NCBI RefSeq assembly: GCF_000302535.1 | Contig: NC_018708.1 | Location: forward strand, 5,132,936-5,196,935 | Direction of reading: 5' to 3' | Length of the DNA stretch: 64,000 nt | Origin: Acidovorax sp. KKS102 | Lineage (GTDB): Bacteria; Pseudomonadota; Gammaproteobacteria; Burkholderiales; Burkholderiaceae_C | Shown: positions 28,287-37,462 of the stretch, piece after piece | Layout: each line of letters begins with the position of its first letter | Position numbering within the stretch: position 1 is the first letter of the stretch | Position numbers and translations under genes: made by a program | The notes under the pieces: generated by a model | Told to the model about the DNA's origin: nothing | What the model saw: the letters and a program-made list of their open reading frames with translations, nothing else | Database searches by the model: none

Positions 28287-29249
28287 TTATGGATGCATCG
28301 CAGGCCGCGCGGCAGCACCACGCGCTGCCCCTTGCAGCCCCTGCTCCAGCCCCGGGCGCCCGAACCAGTAGCCATTGCAGGGCAGATCGGGCATGAATGG
28401 CTGCATGCGCTCCACAAAGTCGGGGGTCTTTTCAGCAGTCTCTTGCGCAAGCACTGCGCGACGGGCTTCGTCAAACGCGGCGATCACCTGCGCCATGTGC
28501 TGCGCCTGCGGGCTCAGCCGCACCACGTCCACGCCCTGGGCCTGCATCGCCGCCAGTTCGTTGGCCAGGTTGTAGACGCGCGCCGATTGCGTTTGTGTTC
28601 CGTTGAGCACCAGAAAACCCTCGCCCTCGCGCGTGCGCAGCGGCAGGCCGTCGGCGTGTTGCAGGCAGCTGAACTGGCAGTCGTCCTTGGGCAGGTTGCG
28701 GTGCCGGGCGGTAAAGCAGCGTGCCGAATAGGCCAGGGGCATGCGGCCGTAGGCAAACACCTCGGTCTCGATGCCTGCGGGCCGCTGCGCCAGCACAGCA
28801 GCGAGCGCGTCCTGCGACATCTCCAGCGGCATCACCCAGCGCGTGGCGCCCCGTTTCGCCATCCATTGCAACGAGGGCGCGTTGTACAGGTTCAGGTGCG
28901 GCCCGGCCACGAACGCCTGCGGCCCGGCGGGTACACGCGCAAGGCAGCTCACGGCCCCCATGTCATTGGCCTCAACCAGAAACTCGCCGTTGCTCGTGAT
29001 CTTGTGCATCACACCCACGTCGGCGCTGGACTCGATGAGCACCTGGCTGGACAGCACCACCTCCTTGCCCGCGTCCCGCAGCATGCGCGCCAGCGCCAGC
29101 CAGTCGGCCAGGCGCAGCTCGTGGCGGCGCGAGCACACCGTCTCGCCCAGGTACACCACGTCCACGGGCGTGGCGGCCATGGCCTCGTAGAAGGCGAACA
29201 CGGTGTCGCGGGGCCAGTAGTACAGCAGCGGGCCGAGAGCAAGTTTCAT
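28287..29249 (-). CDS. ubiV: UbiV, U32-family oxygen-independent ubiquinone hydroxylation subunit
   Basis: A 320-residue protein of the peptidase U32 family (YhbV-like). Together with UbiU it forms the iron-sulfur complex that hydroxylates ubiquinone precursors without O2. Cysteines at 39 (ETVCSRR), 178 (SARCFTA), 191 and 195 (DDCQFSC) reproduce the E. coli UbiV 4Fe-4S ligand pattern (Cys39, 180, 193, 197) with the last two spacings, 13 and 4, identical. The start [20 protein letters not shown] is typical. It starts 38 bp after ubiU. Confidence 0.92.
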   Translation of the reverse strand: MKLALGPLLYYWPRDTVFAFYEAMAATPVDVVYLGETVCSRRHELRLADWLALARMLRDAGKEVVLSSQVLIESSADVGVMHKITSNGEFLVEANDMGAVSCLARVPAGPQAFVAGPHLNLYNAPSLQWMAKRGATRWVMPLEMSQDALAAVLAQRPAGIETEVFAYGRMPLAYSARCFTARHRNLPKDDCQFSCLQHADGLPLRTREGEGFLVLNGTQTQSARVYNLANELAAMQAQGVDVVRLSPQAQHMAQVIAAFDEARRAVLAQETAEKTPDFVERMQPFMPDLPCNGYWFGRPGLEQGLQGAARGAAARPAMHP

Positions 29250-29287
29250 GGTGCGGTCTCAGGGGGTTTTGTCGTCGTGCAGAAGCA

Positions 29288-30349
29288 CTACTTCCAGGGG
29301 CGGTGGTAGGCACCCAGCGTGTGCTGCTGGCCTTCTGCCACCTGGTCCAGGCTGGCCATCCAGCGTGTCTTGGGCGCGTAGCGGTGGGGATAGGCCAGGC
29401 ACTGGTCCAGGGCCTCGCGCCAGACCTGGGTGACCTGCGCCACATACGCCGGGCTGCGCTGGCGGCCTTCGATCTTGATGGCGCGCACGCCCATCTTGAG
29501 CAGCTGGGGCAGCAGCTCCAGCGTGTTGAGGCTGGTGGGCTCTTCGATGGCGTAGTAGTTCTCGTCGTCCCCCACGTCAAAGCGGCCCTTGCACAGCGTG
29601 GGGTAGCCCGCGTTCTCGCCGGGCGCATAGCGGTCGATGAGCACGCCGTTCAGGCGCGACTCGCGGCCCTGCGGCGTCTCCACCCAGCGCACGGCCTTCG
29701 GGGGTGAACACACGCCGTGCGTGTTGGGCGATTCCCCGGTCACATACGACGACAGCGCGCAGCGCCCCTCGACCATCACGCACAGACTGCCAAAGCCAAA
29801 CACCTCGATCTCGACCTGGGTGCGGTCGATGACCTGGCGCACCTGCTCCATCGACAGCACGCGTGGCAGCACGGCACGCACGATGCCGAACTGCTCGCGG
29901 TAGAAGTTGATGGCCTCGTAGTTGGTGGCCGAGCCCTGCACCGACAGGTGCAACCGCAGCCGGGGGTGGTGCTGCACCGCGTATTGCATGAGGCCGGGGT
30001 CGGCCAGGATGACCGCGTCCACGCCCAGGTCCACCGCCTTGTCCAGCGCGCTGCGCCAGGGCCCGGGGTTGGCGGCCTGCGGATAGGTGTTGAGTGCCAT
30101 GAAGACCTTGCAGCCGCGCGCATGGGCATGGTCAATGCCTTGGGCAATGGCCGCCTCGTCAAAGTTGAGGCCCGCAAAGTTGCGCGCATTGGTGGCGTCG
30201 CGCAACCCCACGTAGACGCAGTTGGCGCCATGGTCCACGGCGGCCTTGAGGGCAGGCAGGCTGCCTGCGGGGCAAACCAGTTCCATGGCAGGGCCTGCTG
30301 CCTCGGGCAAGGCAGCGGCCGTCGATTTCAAGGAGTCCATCACAAGCAT
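29288..30349 (-). CDS. ubiU: UbiU, U32-family oxygen-independent ubiquinone hydroxylation subunit
   Basis: A 353-residue U32-family protein (YhbU-like), the partner of UbiV. The core begins ELVCPAGSLPALKAAVDHGA. Four cysteines at 190, 197, 214 and 253 (SLCVMVEGRC, HGVCSPPK, TLCKGRF) have the same spacing (7, 17, 39) as the 4Fe-4S ligands of E. coli UbiU. The catalytic scaffold includes HLSVQGSATNYEAINFYREQ. About 20 extra N-terminal residues precede the core. It is the first gene of the minus-strand cluster ubiU-ubiV-hlyIII-ubiT-DGC-ubiX-ubiD and is divergent from a transporter gene. Confidence 0.93.
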   Translation of the reverse strand: MLVMDSLKSTAAALPEAAGPAMELVCPAGSLPALKAAVDHGANCVYVGLRDATNARNFAGLNFDEAAIAQGIDHAHARGCKVFMALNTYPQAANPGPWRSALDKAVDLGVDAVILADPGLMQYAVQHHPRLRLHLSVQGSATNYEAINFYREQFGIVRAVLPRVLSMEQVRQVIDRTQVEIEVFGFGSLCVMVEGRCALSSYVTGESPNTHGVCSPPKAVRWVETPQGRESRLNGVLIDRYAPGENAGYPTLCKGRFDVGDDENYYAIEEPTSLNTLELLPQLLKMGVRAIKIEGRQRSPAYVAQVTQVWREALDQCLAYPHRYAPKTRWMASLDQVAEGQQHTLGAYHRPWK

Positions 30350-30575
30350 TCAAACGCTGGCCCCGGTGGGGAGCCACAGCACAGGGCGCCACCATACGGG
30401 GCGCACCCTGCGCATCCGCTGATCTTCATCAACGGCAGTGCACAATGCTGGAGCAAAGCAGTCGGGCTTTGATGTGCCGTGGCCTTCCTGGCGCACCACA
30501 CTGCCTACCGGCCTTGACTTGCATCCAGCCCCCACCCAACGCACCTCTCTCTGCCCGCCCCGAGCGCCCCCTGCC

Positions 30576-31760
30576 GTGAACAAGAACCTGTGGCTCCTGG
30601 CCCTGTGCCAAGGCCTTTTCCTCACCAACAACGTTGTCTTCATCGCCATCAACGGCTTGGTGGGCCTGCAGCTCGCGCCCTTTGGCTGGATGGCCACGCT
30701 GCCGGTGATGGGCTACGTGGTGGGCGGTGCACTGTCCACGCCGCTGGTGGCGCAGAGCCAGGCGCGCTGGGGGCGCAAGGTGTCGTTCCAGATCGGGCTG
30801 GCCGTGGCCGTGGTGTCGGCCGCGCTGTGTGCCTGGGCGGCTTTCAGCGCCAGCTTCTGGCTGCTGTGCACGGCCACGGTGGTGGCGGGCTACTACAGCG
30901 CCAATGGCGGGCTGTACCGCTTTGCGGCGGCCGAACTGGCCAAGCCGGACTACCGCGAAAAGGCCGTGTCGCTGGTGCTGGCCGGTGGCCTGCTGGGTGC
31001 GGTGGCGGGCCCCAACCTGGCCAGTGCCACGCGCACGCTGTTCCCGGTGCCGTTTGCGGGCGCCTACATCGCGTTGATCGGCGTGGCGCTGTTGTCCATG
31101 CTGTGTATGTCAGCCATCCGGTTCGAGGCGCAGCCCGTGGTGCTCAATGCGGCGGGGCAGCGCGAGCAGGGCCGCCCGCTCAAAGTGCTGATGCGCCAGC
31201 CTGCGTTCATCGTCGCCATCGTGGGCGCCGCACTAGGTTATGGCGTGATGAACCTGCTGATGGCCGCCACGCCGCTGGCCATGCAGGTGTGCGGCTTTGA
31301 CTTTGATGCCTCGGCACTGGTGCTGGAGTGGCATGTGATCGGCATGTTCGCGCCCGGCTTTGTCACCGGCCACCTCATCAAGCGCTTTGGCGTGCTGCCC
31401 ATCATGGGCACGGGGGTGTTGCTCAACCTGGCGTGCGTGGCCGTGGCGCTGATGGGCGTGGAGCTGCACCACTTCGGCATTGCGCTGTTCTTCCTGGGCG
31501 TGGGCTGGAACTTCCTGTTCACCGGCTCCACCACGCTGGCCATGACGGCCTACCGCCCGGAAGAGAAGGACCGTGCACAGGCGGCCATCAACTTCTGCGT
31601 GTACGCCACGCTGGCGCTGAGTGCGTTTTCGTCGGGCGTGTTGGTCACCACACAGGGCTGGACGCTGCTGAACGCCGGCTCGCTGGTGCCGATTGTGGTG
31701 ACGGGGCTGGCGCTGGCCTGGCTGGGCCTGCAACGCCAGCGCGTTTCAAGCGGTGCCTGA
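30576..31760 (+). CDS. MFS transporter
   Basis: A 394-residue major facilitator superfamily transporter with about 12 hydrophobic segments, beginning NLWLLALCQGLFLTNNVVF. The loop 2-3 region reads SQARWGRKVSFQIG, the MFS motif A area; helix 4-5 has YYSANGGLYRFAAAELAKPD. The GTG at 30576 is the most likely start because the frame upstream is Pro-rich and lacks hydrophobic character. The substrate is unknown. It is divergent from ubiU and overlaps the convergent LysR gene by 15 bp at the 3' end. Confidence 0.88.
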   Translation: MNKNLWLLALCQGLFLTNNVVFIAINGLVGLQLAPFGWMATLPVMGYVVGGALSTPLVAQSQARWGRKVSFQIGLAVAVVSAALCAWAAFSASFWLLCTATVVAGYYSANGGLYRFAAAELAKPDYREKAVSLVLAGGLLGAVAGPNLASATRTLFPVPFAGAYIALIGVALLSMLCMSAIRFEAQPVVLNAAGQREQGRPLKVLMRQPAFIVAIVGAALGYGVMNLLMAATPLAMQVCGFDFDASALVLEWHVIGMFAPGFVTGHLIKRFGVLPIMGTGVLLNLACVAVALMGVELHHFGIALFFLGVGWNFLFTGSTTLAMTAYRPEEKDRAQAAINFCVYATLALSAFSSGVLVTTQGWTLLNAGSLVPIVVTGLALAWLGLQRQRVSSGA

Positions 31761-32672
31761 AGCGCGGTCGGCCACAACACCTTCGGCGTGCGCCGTGGTA
31801 CGCAGCCACTGTGCAAAGGCCGCCACCGCAGGGTCTTCCAGGCGCCCCGGCGCCACGAACAGGCTGTAGCCCCGCGCACCGCTGTCGTGGTGCGGGTGGG
31901 CCAGCACCAGCTCGCCCGATTGCAGTTCGCGCTCCACAAAATACCGGGGCACCAGGCCAATACCCAGATCGGCGTGCACCGCCTCCACCAGCATCGAGAA
32001 CAGATCAAAGCGGTGGCCGCCCAGGGTGTGGGCCGGCACGCGCGTGATGCCCGCGCGGCCCAGCCAGTCGTCCCACGCCCCCAGGCGGGAGCTGAGCTGC
32101 AACAGCGGCACGGCCCGGAAGTCGCCGCGCTCTGTCGCGCGCCGGTGGCGCGACTGCGGTGCACACACGGCCACGCAAACCTCGGGCATCAGGGGCGCGG
32201 GGACCACGCCGGGCCAGGCCGCGTCGTCGTACTGCACGGCCACGTCGAACGGGATCTCCGCCATGTAGATCTGCGTGGGGTACACCTGCAGGTGCAGGCT
32301 GCAGCCTTTGTGCTGTGCAAGGAAGGCCGGCAGCCGGGGCAGCAGCCAGCGCTCGGCAAACACCGGCACGCAACCCACCAGCAGGCGCGCGCCATCGGGC
32401 CGCTGGGCCATGGCTTCGAGGGTGTGGTTCTGCAGCCGCAGCAGGTCGCCCACGATCTGCGCGTGGTAGCGGCGGCCCACGTCGGTGAGGGTGGAGCCGC
32501 GTGCGCCACGCTGCACCAGCTGCAGGCCCAGCTGGCCCTCCAGCAGGCGCAGCTGCTGGCTCACGGCGCTGTGGGTGAGGCAGAGTTCTTCGGCGGCCTT
32601 GCTCACGCCGTGGTGGCGCGCCACAGCATCAAAAACAAGCAGGGCGCGGGTGCTGGGGATGTGTTTGCGCAT
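31746..32672 (-). CDS. LysR-family regulator (GcvA-like)
   Basis: A 308-residue LysR regulator. The helix-turn-helix is in KHIPSTRALLVFDAVARHHG followed by KAAEELCLTHSAVSQQLRLL, and the effector domain starts at RLLVGCVPVFAERWLLPRLP. The wording of the N-terminal part is closest to the GcvA/AmpR-type subgroup. The ATG at 32672 is the family-like start; the open frame upstream has no support. It is divergent from the secreted M20 peptidase at 32831, its probable target, and converges on the transporter gene. Confidence 0.9.
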   Translation of the reverse strand: MRKHIPSTRALLVFDAVARHHGVSKAAEELCLTHSAVSQQLRLLEGQLGLQLVQRGARGSTLTDVGRRYHAQIVGDLLRLQNHTLEAMAQRPDGARLLVGCVPVFAERWLLPRLPAFLAQHKGCSLHLQVYPTQIYMAEIPFDVAVQYDDAAWPGVVPAPLMPEVCVAVCAPQSRHRRATERGDFRAVPLLQLSSRLGAWDDWLGRAGITRVPAHTLGGHRFDLFSMLVEAVHADLGIGLVPRYFVERELQSGELVLAHPHHDSGARGYSLFVAPGRLEDPAVAAFAQWLRTTAHAEGVVADRASGTA

Positions 32673-32830
32673 GTAAGAAAAACTGTCGGCTGGGCAGATT
32701 AAAGCAGAGCCCGGGGGCGGGGTTCGGTCCAACAATTGCATGGCAATGCATGCTGGCCCACGGCTCCATCCACGATGGCTGGACAGGCCGGTCACTCCTT
32801 CCGTTTGTGTTCGTGTTTCGCTGGATCACC

Positions 32831-34201
32831 ATGACTCTCCCTCTCCATACCTTCCGTGCCACAGCCCTTGCGGGTGCCATGGCCCTCGCCTGCGCCGCCT
32901 TGCTGCCCGGTGCCGCCCATGCGCAGTTCGGCGCCGTGGCGCCCACGCCCACCACGCTGCGTCCCGCCGTGGACAAGGCCTACGGCCAGCTCATGGCCGC
33001 GCCCCAGATCCTGCAGCTGCTCGACGCCGTGAAGGCCGACCACGACCGCGCCACCGAAGACCTGCGCATGCTCACCGAGATCGAGGCGCCGCCGTTCAAG
33101 GAACAAAAGCGTGCCGAAGCCTTCCTGGCCCGGCTCCAGGCCCTGGGCCTGACCAACGCCGCCATTGACGCCGAAGGCAATGTGGTGGGGGTGCGCAAGG
33201 GCACGGGCAACGGGCCCAAGCTGGTCATCTCGGCCCACCTGGACACCGTGTTCCCCTCCGGCACCGACGTGAAGGTGAAGGAGCGCGACGGCAAGCTGTA
33301 TGCGCCCGGCATTTCCGACAACACGCGCGGACTGGCCGTGCTGCTGTCGTGGCTCAAGGTGCTGAACGACCAGAAGATCGCCACCGTGGGCGACCTGGTG
33401 TTCGTGGGCAATGTGGGCGAGGAAGAGCTGGGCAACCTGCGCGGCATGAAGCATTTGTTCAAGGAGCACCTGGACATCGACGGCATGGTGGCGCTGGAGC
33501 CCGCGCCCGATGGCACGGTGCTGGTGCTGGGCACGGGCAGCCACCGCCACGAGGTGACCTTCAAGGGACCGGGCGGCCACAGCTACGCCGCGTTCGGCGA
33601 GGTGCCCAGCGCCATCCACGGCATGGGCCGCGCCATTGCAAAGATCGCGGAGATCCGCACGCCCAAGAGCCCCAAGACCACCTTCACCGTGGGCACGGTG
33701 GGCGGCGGCACGTCCGTCAACACCATCGCGCCCGATGCGCGCATGGCGGTGGACATCCGTTCCGACGAAATGGCCCCGCTGCTGGCCACCGAAAAGCAGG
33801 TGCTGGCCGCTGTGGACAGCGCCGTGACCGAAGAGAACGCGCGCTGGGGCGTGAACACCCTGACCGCATCGACCAAGCTCATCGGCGACCGGCCCGGCGG
33901 CCGCACCGCCGCAGACACCCTCATCGTCGAGGCCGCCGTGCGCGCCAACACCGCCTTTGGCCGCAAGACCGTGCTGGCCGGTGCCAGCACCGATGCCAAC
34001 GTGCCCATGGCGCTGGGCATCCCCGCCATCGTGATCGGGGGCGGCGGCAAGACGGGCGGCTTCCACGCGCTGTCCGAATGGATCGACCTGACGGATGCCT
34101 GGAAGGGCGCCCAGACCTCGCTGGTCACGGTGCTGGGGCTGGTGGGGGTACAAGGTGTGAGTGCGCCGCTGCTCGACAAGCGCCCACCCCGCACCAAGTA
34201 G
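32831..34201 (+). CDS. exported M20-family metallopeptidase
   Basis: A 456-residue zinc peptidase with a signal peptide (ATALAGAMALACAALLPGAAHA). Metal-ligand motifs of the M20 family are visible: ISAHLDTVFPSG, the bridging aspartate in GISDNTRGLAV, the catalytic glutamate region GNVGEEELGNLRG and the later aspartate/histidine region MVALEPAPDGTVL. A dimerisation domain begins at HEVTFKGPGGHSYAAFGEVP. It should act in the periplasm on peptides or acyl-amino acids. The start at 32831 is preferred to an upstream ATG because it places the signal peptide at the N-terminus. A LysR regulator is divergent from it. Confidence 0.9.
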   Translation: MTLPLHTFRATALAGAMALACAALLPGAAHAQFGAVAPTPTTLRPAVDKAYGQLMAAPQILQLLDAVKADHDRATEDLRMLTEIEAPPFKEQKRAEAFLARLQALGLTNAAIDAEGNVVGVRKGTGNGPKLVISAHLDTVFPSGTDVKVKERDGKLYAPGISDNTRGLAVLLSWLKVLNDQKIATVGDLVFVGNVGEEELGNLRGMKHLFKEHLDIDGMVALEPAPDGTVLVLGTGSHRHEVTFKGPGGHSYAAFGEVPSAIHGMGRAIAKIAEIRTPKSPKTTFTVGTVGGGTSVNTIAPDARMAVDIRSDEMAPLLATEKQVLAAVDSAVTEENARWGVNTLTASTKLIGDRPGGRTAADTLIVEAAVRANTAFGRKTVLAGASTDANVPMALGIPAIVIGGGGKTGGFHALSEWIDLTDAWKGAQTSLVTVLGLVGVQGVSAPLLDKRPPRTK

Positions 34202-34331
34202 TGGCGTGGCACCCCAGCGGCGTCACCCCGTTCACGATTGTTGACACGAAGGCGCCGCCGAGGTGCGTACCATGGATGGTTCCGTCCGGGCTGGCGCACT
34301 GCCGCCCTTCATTCCTCTACAGGAGAACACC

Positions 34332-34814
34332 ATGGGTTTGCTCGATTCCGTTCTGGGTGCCGTCATCAACAATGCGTCGCAAGGCGGTAACGGCGCCGCT
34401 ACATCCGGTGGGGCCGGTGGTGGCCTGGGTGGCCTGCTGAGCCTGGCCGCACAAAACCCGCAGCTGGTGCAGGCCGTGATGTCCCTGATCAGCAACGATG
34501 GCCCGGTGGGCGGCCTGCCGGGGCTGATGGCGAAGTTTCAGCAGGCAGGGCTGGGCAATGTGATGGCGTCCTGGCTGAGCACGGGGCCCAACCACGCAAT
34601 ATCGGGCGAGCAGCTGTCCCAGGTGCTGGGCAGTGGCCCGCTGGCGCAGATTGCGTCGCAACTGGGCGTAGGCCCCAGCGCTGCGGCGGGGCAGCTGGCG
34701 CAGGTGTTGCCGGTCCTGGTAGACCACCTGAGCCCCCAGGGCCAGGCGCCCCATGGCGGTTTTGGCAATGCCAACGATCTGCTGGGGATTCTCGGCGGCC
34801 TACTTCAAAAATAA
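34332..34814 (+). CDS. YidB-like DUF937 family protein
   Basis: A 160-residue protein of the DUF937/YidB family. The start MGLLDSVLGAVINNAS and the central AKFQQAGLGNVMASWLSTGP are diagnostic, followed by LSQVLGSGPLAQIASQLGVG and a C-terminal LAQVLPVLVDHLSPQG. The protein is Gly-, Ala- and Leu-rich with predicted amphipathic helices and no signal peptide. The role is not known. CAGGAG stands 6-7 nt before the ATG at 34332. It is a single gene, with a dispersed repeat immediately after its stop codon. Confidence 0.9.
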   Translation: MGLLDSVLGAVINNASQGGNGAATSGGAGGGLGGLLSLAAQNPQLVQAVMSLISNDGPVGGLPGLMAKFQQAGLGNVMASWLSTGPNHAISGEQLSQVLGSGPLAQIASQLGVGPSAAAGQLAQVLPVLVDHLSPQGQAPHGGFGNANDLLGILGGLLQK

Positions 34815-34866
34815 TAGCAACCGGGTCATATTGCACTAGCGCAACCAGCCGTTTTCTCTGAAATCA
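34811..34866 (+). repeat. dispersed short repeat, copy R6
   Basis: It reads ATAATAGCAA, then CATATTGCACTAGCGCAACC, then TTTTCTCTGAAATC. It begins within the stop codon of the YidB-like gene. Confidence 0.8.
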
Positions 34867-34883
34867 GACCACCCGGCGCCTGC

Positions 34884-35762
34884 CTACGGCTTTGCAGGTA
34901 CCGCGCAGCGCCGCACCAGCCATTGCCGCAGCAGGTCCAGCACCGGCGCGGCCAGTTCGGGGCTTTCGTTGAACAGCTCATGGAACAGGGGCTCAAAGCA
35001 GTGGGAATGCACCACGGCCTTGGGTGCAGCGACCGCAAAGGCACGGCTGCCCGCAGGGTTGACCAGCTTGTCGCTGCCCGCCCACATCAGCAGCGTGGGC
35101 ACACTCCAGTGCGCGGCGCGGGCCACGGTGGCGGGGCCGCCGTCGGCAATGAAGCGGGCCAGGCGGGCGCTGATGCGGTCGTGGCATAGCGGGTCGGCCA
35201 GGTAGGCCGCCACCACGGCGCTGTCGTGCGAGAGGTATTGCGCGTCCAGCCCGTTGCCCACGCGCAGGTTGGGCGCAATGCGCGGCAGCGTGGCCAGCAG
35301 CAGCTTTTGCACCGCGCCCAGGCCCGCATCGAGTGCGGGGGAGGACAGCACCAGCGCATCCACCGGCCGCAGGTGCAGGGACACAAACCGCGAGGCCACC
35401 AAGCCGCCCATGCTGTGGCCCAGTAGCACCAGGGGTTGCCCTGCCGGCATGCGGGCGCGGGTGGCGTCCACCAGGTCCGCCAGATCGTCCAGCAGCCGCA
35501 TGTCCGACGTGAGTCCGCCGCGCGGCCCGGCCGATTCGCCATGGCCGTACTGGTCGTAGCCCCGCACCGCAAACCCCCAGTCGTTGAGGCGGCGGGCCAG
35601 CGCGTCGTAGCGGCCCACATGTTCGCCCAAGCCGTGCACCAGCAACACCATCCCCCGGCAGGGCTCGCCCTGCGGCAGGGGCCAGTCCTGCACAGCCAAG
35701 TTTTCGCCATCGCTGGCGGTGAAGGTGGTCAGGGTCGAGGGAATCAGTTCATCAGGGTTCAT
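34884..35762 (-). CDS. alpha/beta hydrolase, monoacylglycerol-lipase-like
   Basis: A 292-residue alpha/beta hydrolase. The oxyanion-region motif is LLVHGLGEHVGRYD, followed by GYDQYGHGESAGPRG and the nucleophile elbow VLLGHSMGGLVAS; the catalytic His is probably in VVHSHCFEPLFHELFNE. This combination is typical of monoacylglycerol lipase/lysophospholipase-type serine hydrolases. There is no signal peptide, so it is cytoplasmic. The ATG at 35762 is preferred; ATGs at 35777 and 35867 are alternatives. No functional neighbour helps define the substrate. Confidence 0.9.
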   Translation of the reverse strand: MNPDELIPSTLTTFTASDGENLAVQDWPLPQGEPCRGMVLLVHGLGEHVGRYDALARRLNDWGFAVRGYDQYGHGESAGPRGGLTSDMRLLDDLADLVDATRARMPAGQPLVLLGHSMGGLVASRFVSLHLRPVDALVLSSPALDAGLGAVQKLLLATLPRIAPNLRVGNGLDAQYLSHDSAVVAAYLADPLCHDRISARLARFIADGGPATVARAAHWSVPTLLMWAGSDKLVNPAGSRAFAVAAPKAVVHSHCFEPLFHELFNESPELAAPVLDLLRQWLVRRCAVPAKP

Positions 35763-35911
35763 GTCAGGCGGGACCATCAGGGCATGTGGGGCAGCATACC
35801 CGGCAGGGCGGAAAACCCAGCGCAAAAAATGGACAACACGCGCTGGGTGCGCCGTGAGCCGCTCCAAGGCTCCTCCGCTCCCCAGTCGCCAGGTCTGCGC
35901 TGCGCAGGGCC

Positions 35912-37393
35912 TCAGGCCGTAGCAGCCGCCTGCCGGGCCATGGCCGCCATCACATGCGCCACAGAGGCGGTGAGACGCTTGGCATAGGGCACGTGCAAAA
36001 ACTCGTTGGGGCCGTGCGCGTTGCTCTTGGGGCCCAGCACGCCGCAGACCATCATCTGCGCGGTGGGGAAGCCTTCGCTCAGCATGTTCATGAGCGGAAT
36101 GGTGCCGCCCTGGCCGATGTAGCCGCAGGGCGCGCCAAAGTGCGCCTGCGAGGCCTCGTTGAGCGCCTGCTCGAACCAGGGCGTGGTGGCCGGGGCGTTC
36201 CAGCCCGTGGCACCGCCGCCGCTCTGGAAGGTGACCTTGGCCTGGTAGGGTGCGTTGTCTTCCAGCAGCGCCTTCAGATCCTGCACGGCCTGGGCGGCGT
36301 CCACCAGCGGGGGCAGGCGCAGGCTGAGCTTGAAGGCGGTGTAGGGGCGCAGCACGTTGCCCGCGTCCTGCAGCGCCGGGAAGCCCTCGGCGCCGGTGAC
36401 GCTGAGCGTGGGCTCCCAGGTGCGCTTGAGCAGGGCCTGCACCGGGTCAGTGGTGGTGGGTAGGGCGAACACGGTGGAGCCGCCGCAGTCGTAGTGCGCC
36501 CAGGGGAAGCGCTTGTACACCTCTTCGCCCAGGATGGCCGCCGTGGCGCGCGCCTGGGCCAACCGGTCGGCGGGCACTTCGCAATGGAAACTGGCGGGCA
36601 GCAGGCGGCCGGTGGCGCTGTCTTCCAGCCGGTCCAGCACCTGCCGCATGATGCGGAACGACGAGGGCACCAAGCCCGAGGCATCGCCGGAGTGGATGCC
36701 TTCGGTGAGGATCTCGACCTTCAGCGTGCCGCTGGCCATGCCGCGCAGGCTGGTGGTGAGCCACAGCTGGTCGTAGTTGCCCGCGCCAGAGTCCAGGCAC
36801 ACCACCAGCGCCACGTTGCCCATGCGGGGCTTCAAGGCATCGATGTAGGGCAGCAGGTCGCGCGAGCCGCTTTCTTCGCAGGTTTCGATGAGGCCCACGA
36901 TGCGCGGGTGCGGCACGTTCTGGCGCTTGAGTTCCTGCACCGCAGCGATGCTGGCGTACACCGCGTAGCCGTCATCGGCGCCGCCCCGGCCGTAGAGCTT
37001 GCCGTCTTCGTACTTGGGCGTCCAGGGGCCCAGGTCGCTGCGCCAGCCAGAGAACTCGGGTTGCTTGTCCAGGTGGCCGTACATGAGCACGGTGTCGGTG
37101 GCATTGGGCTGGGTGGCGGCGATCTCGAAGAACAGCACGGGGGTGCGGCCTTCCAGGCGCACGATTTCCAGCGTCAGGCCCTCGACCTTTTGCGACTCCA
37201 CCCAGGCGGCAGCGTTGCGCACCACGGTGTCGAGCAGGCCCAGCTCGGCCCAGTCGGCCGCGAAGGTGGGGGACTTGGCAGGGATGGCGATGTAGTCGGT
37301 GAGCTGGCGAACAATGTCGCTGTCCCAGGCCTGGCTGACGCGCTGCAGGGCAAGCTCAGGCTGAAGGACTTGGGAGGGCACGCGGGCGTTCAT
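35912..37393 (-). CDS. M20-family dipeptidase (ArgE/DapE-like)
   Basis: A 493-residue cytoplasmic zinc peptidase of the M20 family, longer than ArgE or DapE and similar in size to carnosinase-type dipeptidases. Metal and catalytic motifs are VLMYGHLDKQPEFSG, GRGGADDGYAVYAS, and the glutamates of GLIETCEESGSRDL; VCLDSGAGNYDQLWL follows. The dimerisation domain carries EGIHSGDASGLVPSSFRI. GGAG is 6 nt before the ATG at 37393. It stands alone between two unrelated genes on the minus strand. The exact peptide substrate is unknown. Confidence 0.9.
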   Translation of the reverse strand: MNARVPSQVLQPELALQRVSQAWDSDIVRQLTDYIAIPAKSPTFAADWAELGLLDTVVRNAAAWVESQKVEGLTLEIVRLEGRTPVLFFEIAATQPNATDTVLMYGHLDKQPEFSGWRSDLGPWTPKYEDGKLYGRGGADDGYAVYASIAAVQELKRQNVPHPRIVGLIETCEESGSRDLLPYIDALKPRMGNVALVVCLDSGAGNYDQLWLTTSLRGMASGTLKVEILTEGIHSGDASGLVPSSFRIMRQVLDRLEDSATGRLLPASFHCEVPADRLAQARATAAILGEEVYKRFPWAHYDCGGSTVFALPTTTDPVQALLKRTWEPTLSVTGAEGFPALQDAGNVLRPYTAFKLSLRLPPLVDAAQAVQDLKALLEDNAPYQAKVTFQSGGGATGWNAPATTPWFEQALNEASQAHFGAPCGYIGQGGTIPLMNMLSEGFPTAQMMVCGVLGPKSNAHGPNEFLHVPYAKRLTASVAHVMAAMARQAAATA

Positions 37394-37462
37394 GGGGGGC
37401 TCCTGAAGGCGGAAGGTGATCAATCCGCCATTCCAACACAACCCCCCGCCGGGCGCCATCGG

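Noticed and set aside
30438..30575. N-terminal extension of the MFS transporter
   Set aside because: The extra 46 residues are Pro/Thr-rich and not hydrophobic; the GTG at 30576 directly precedes the first membrane helix.
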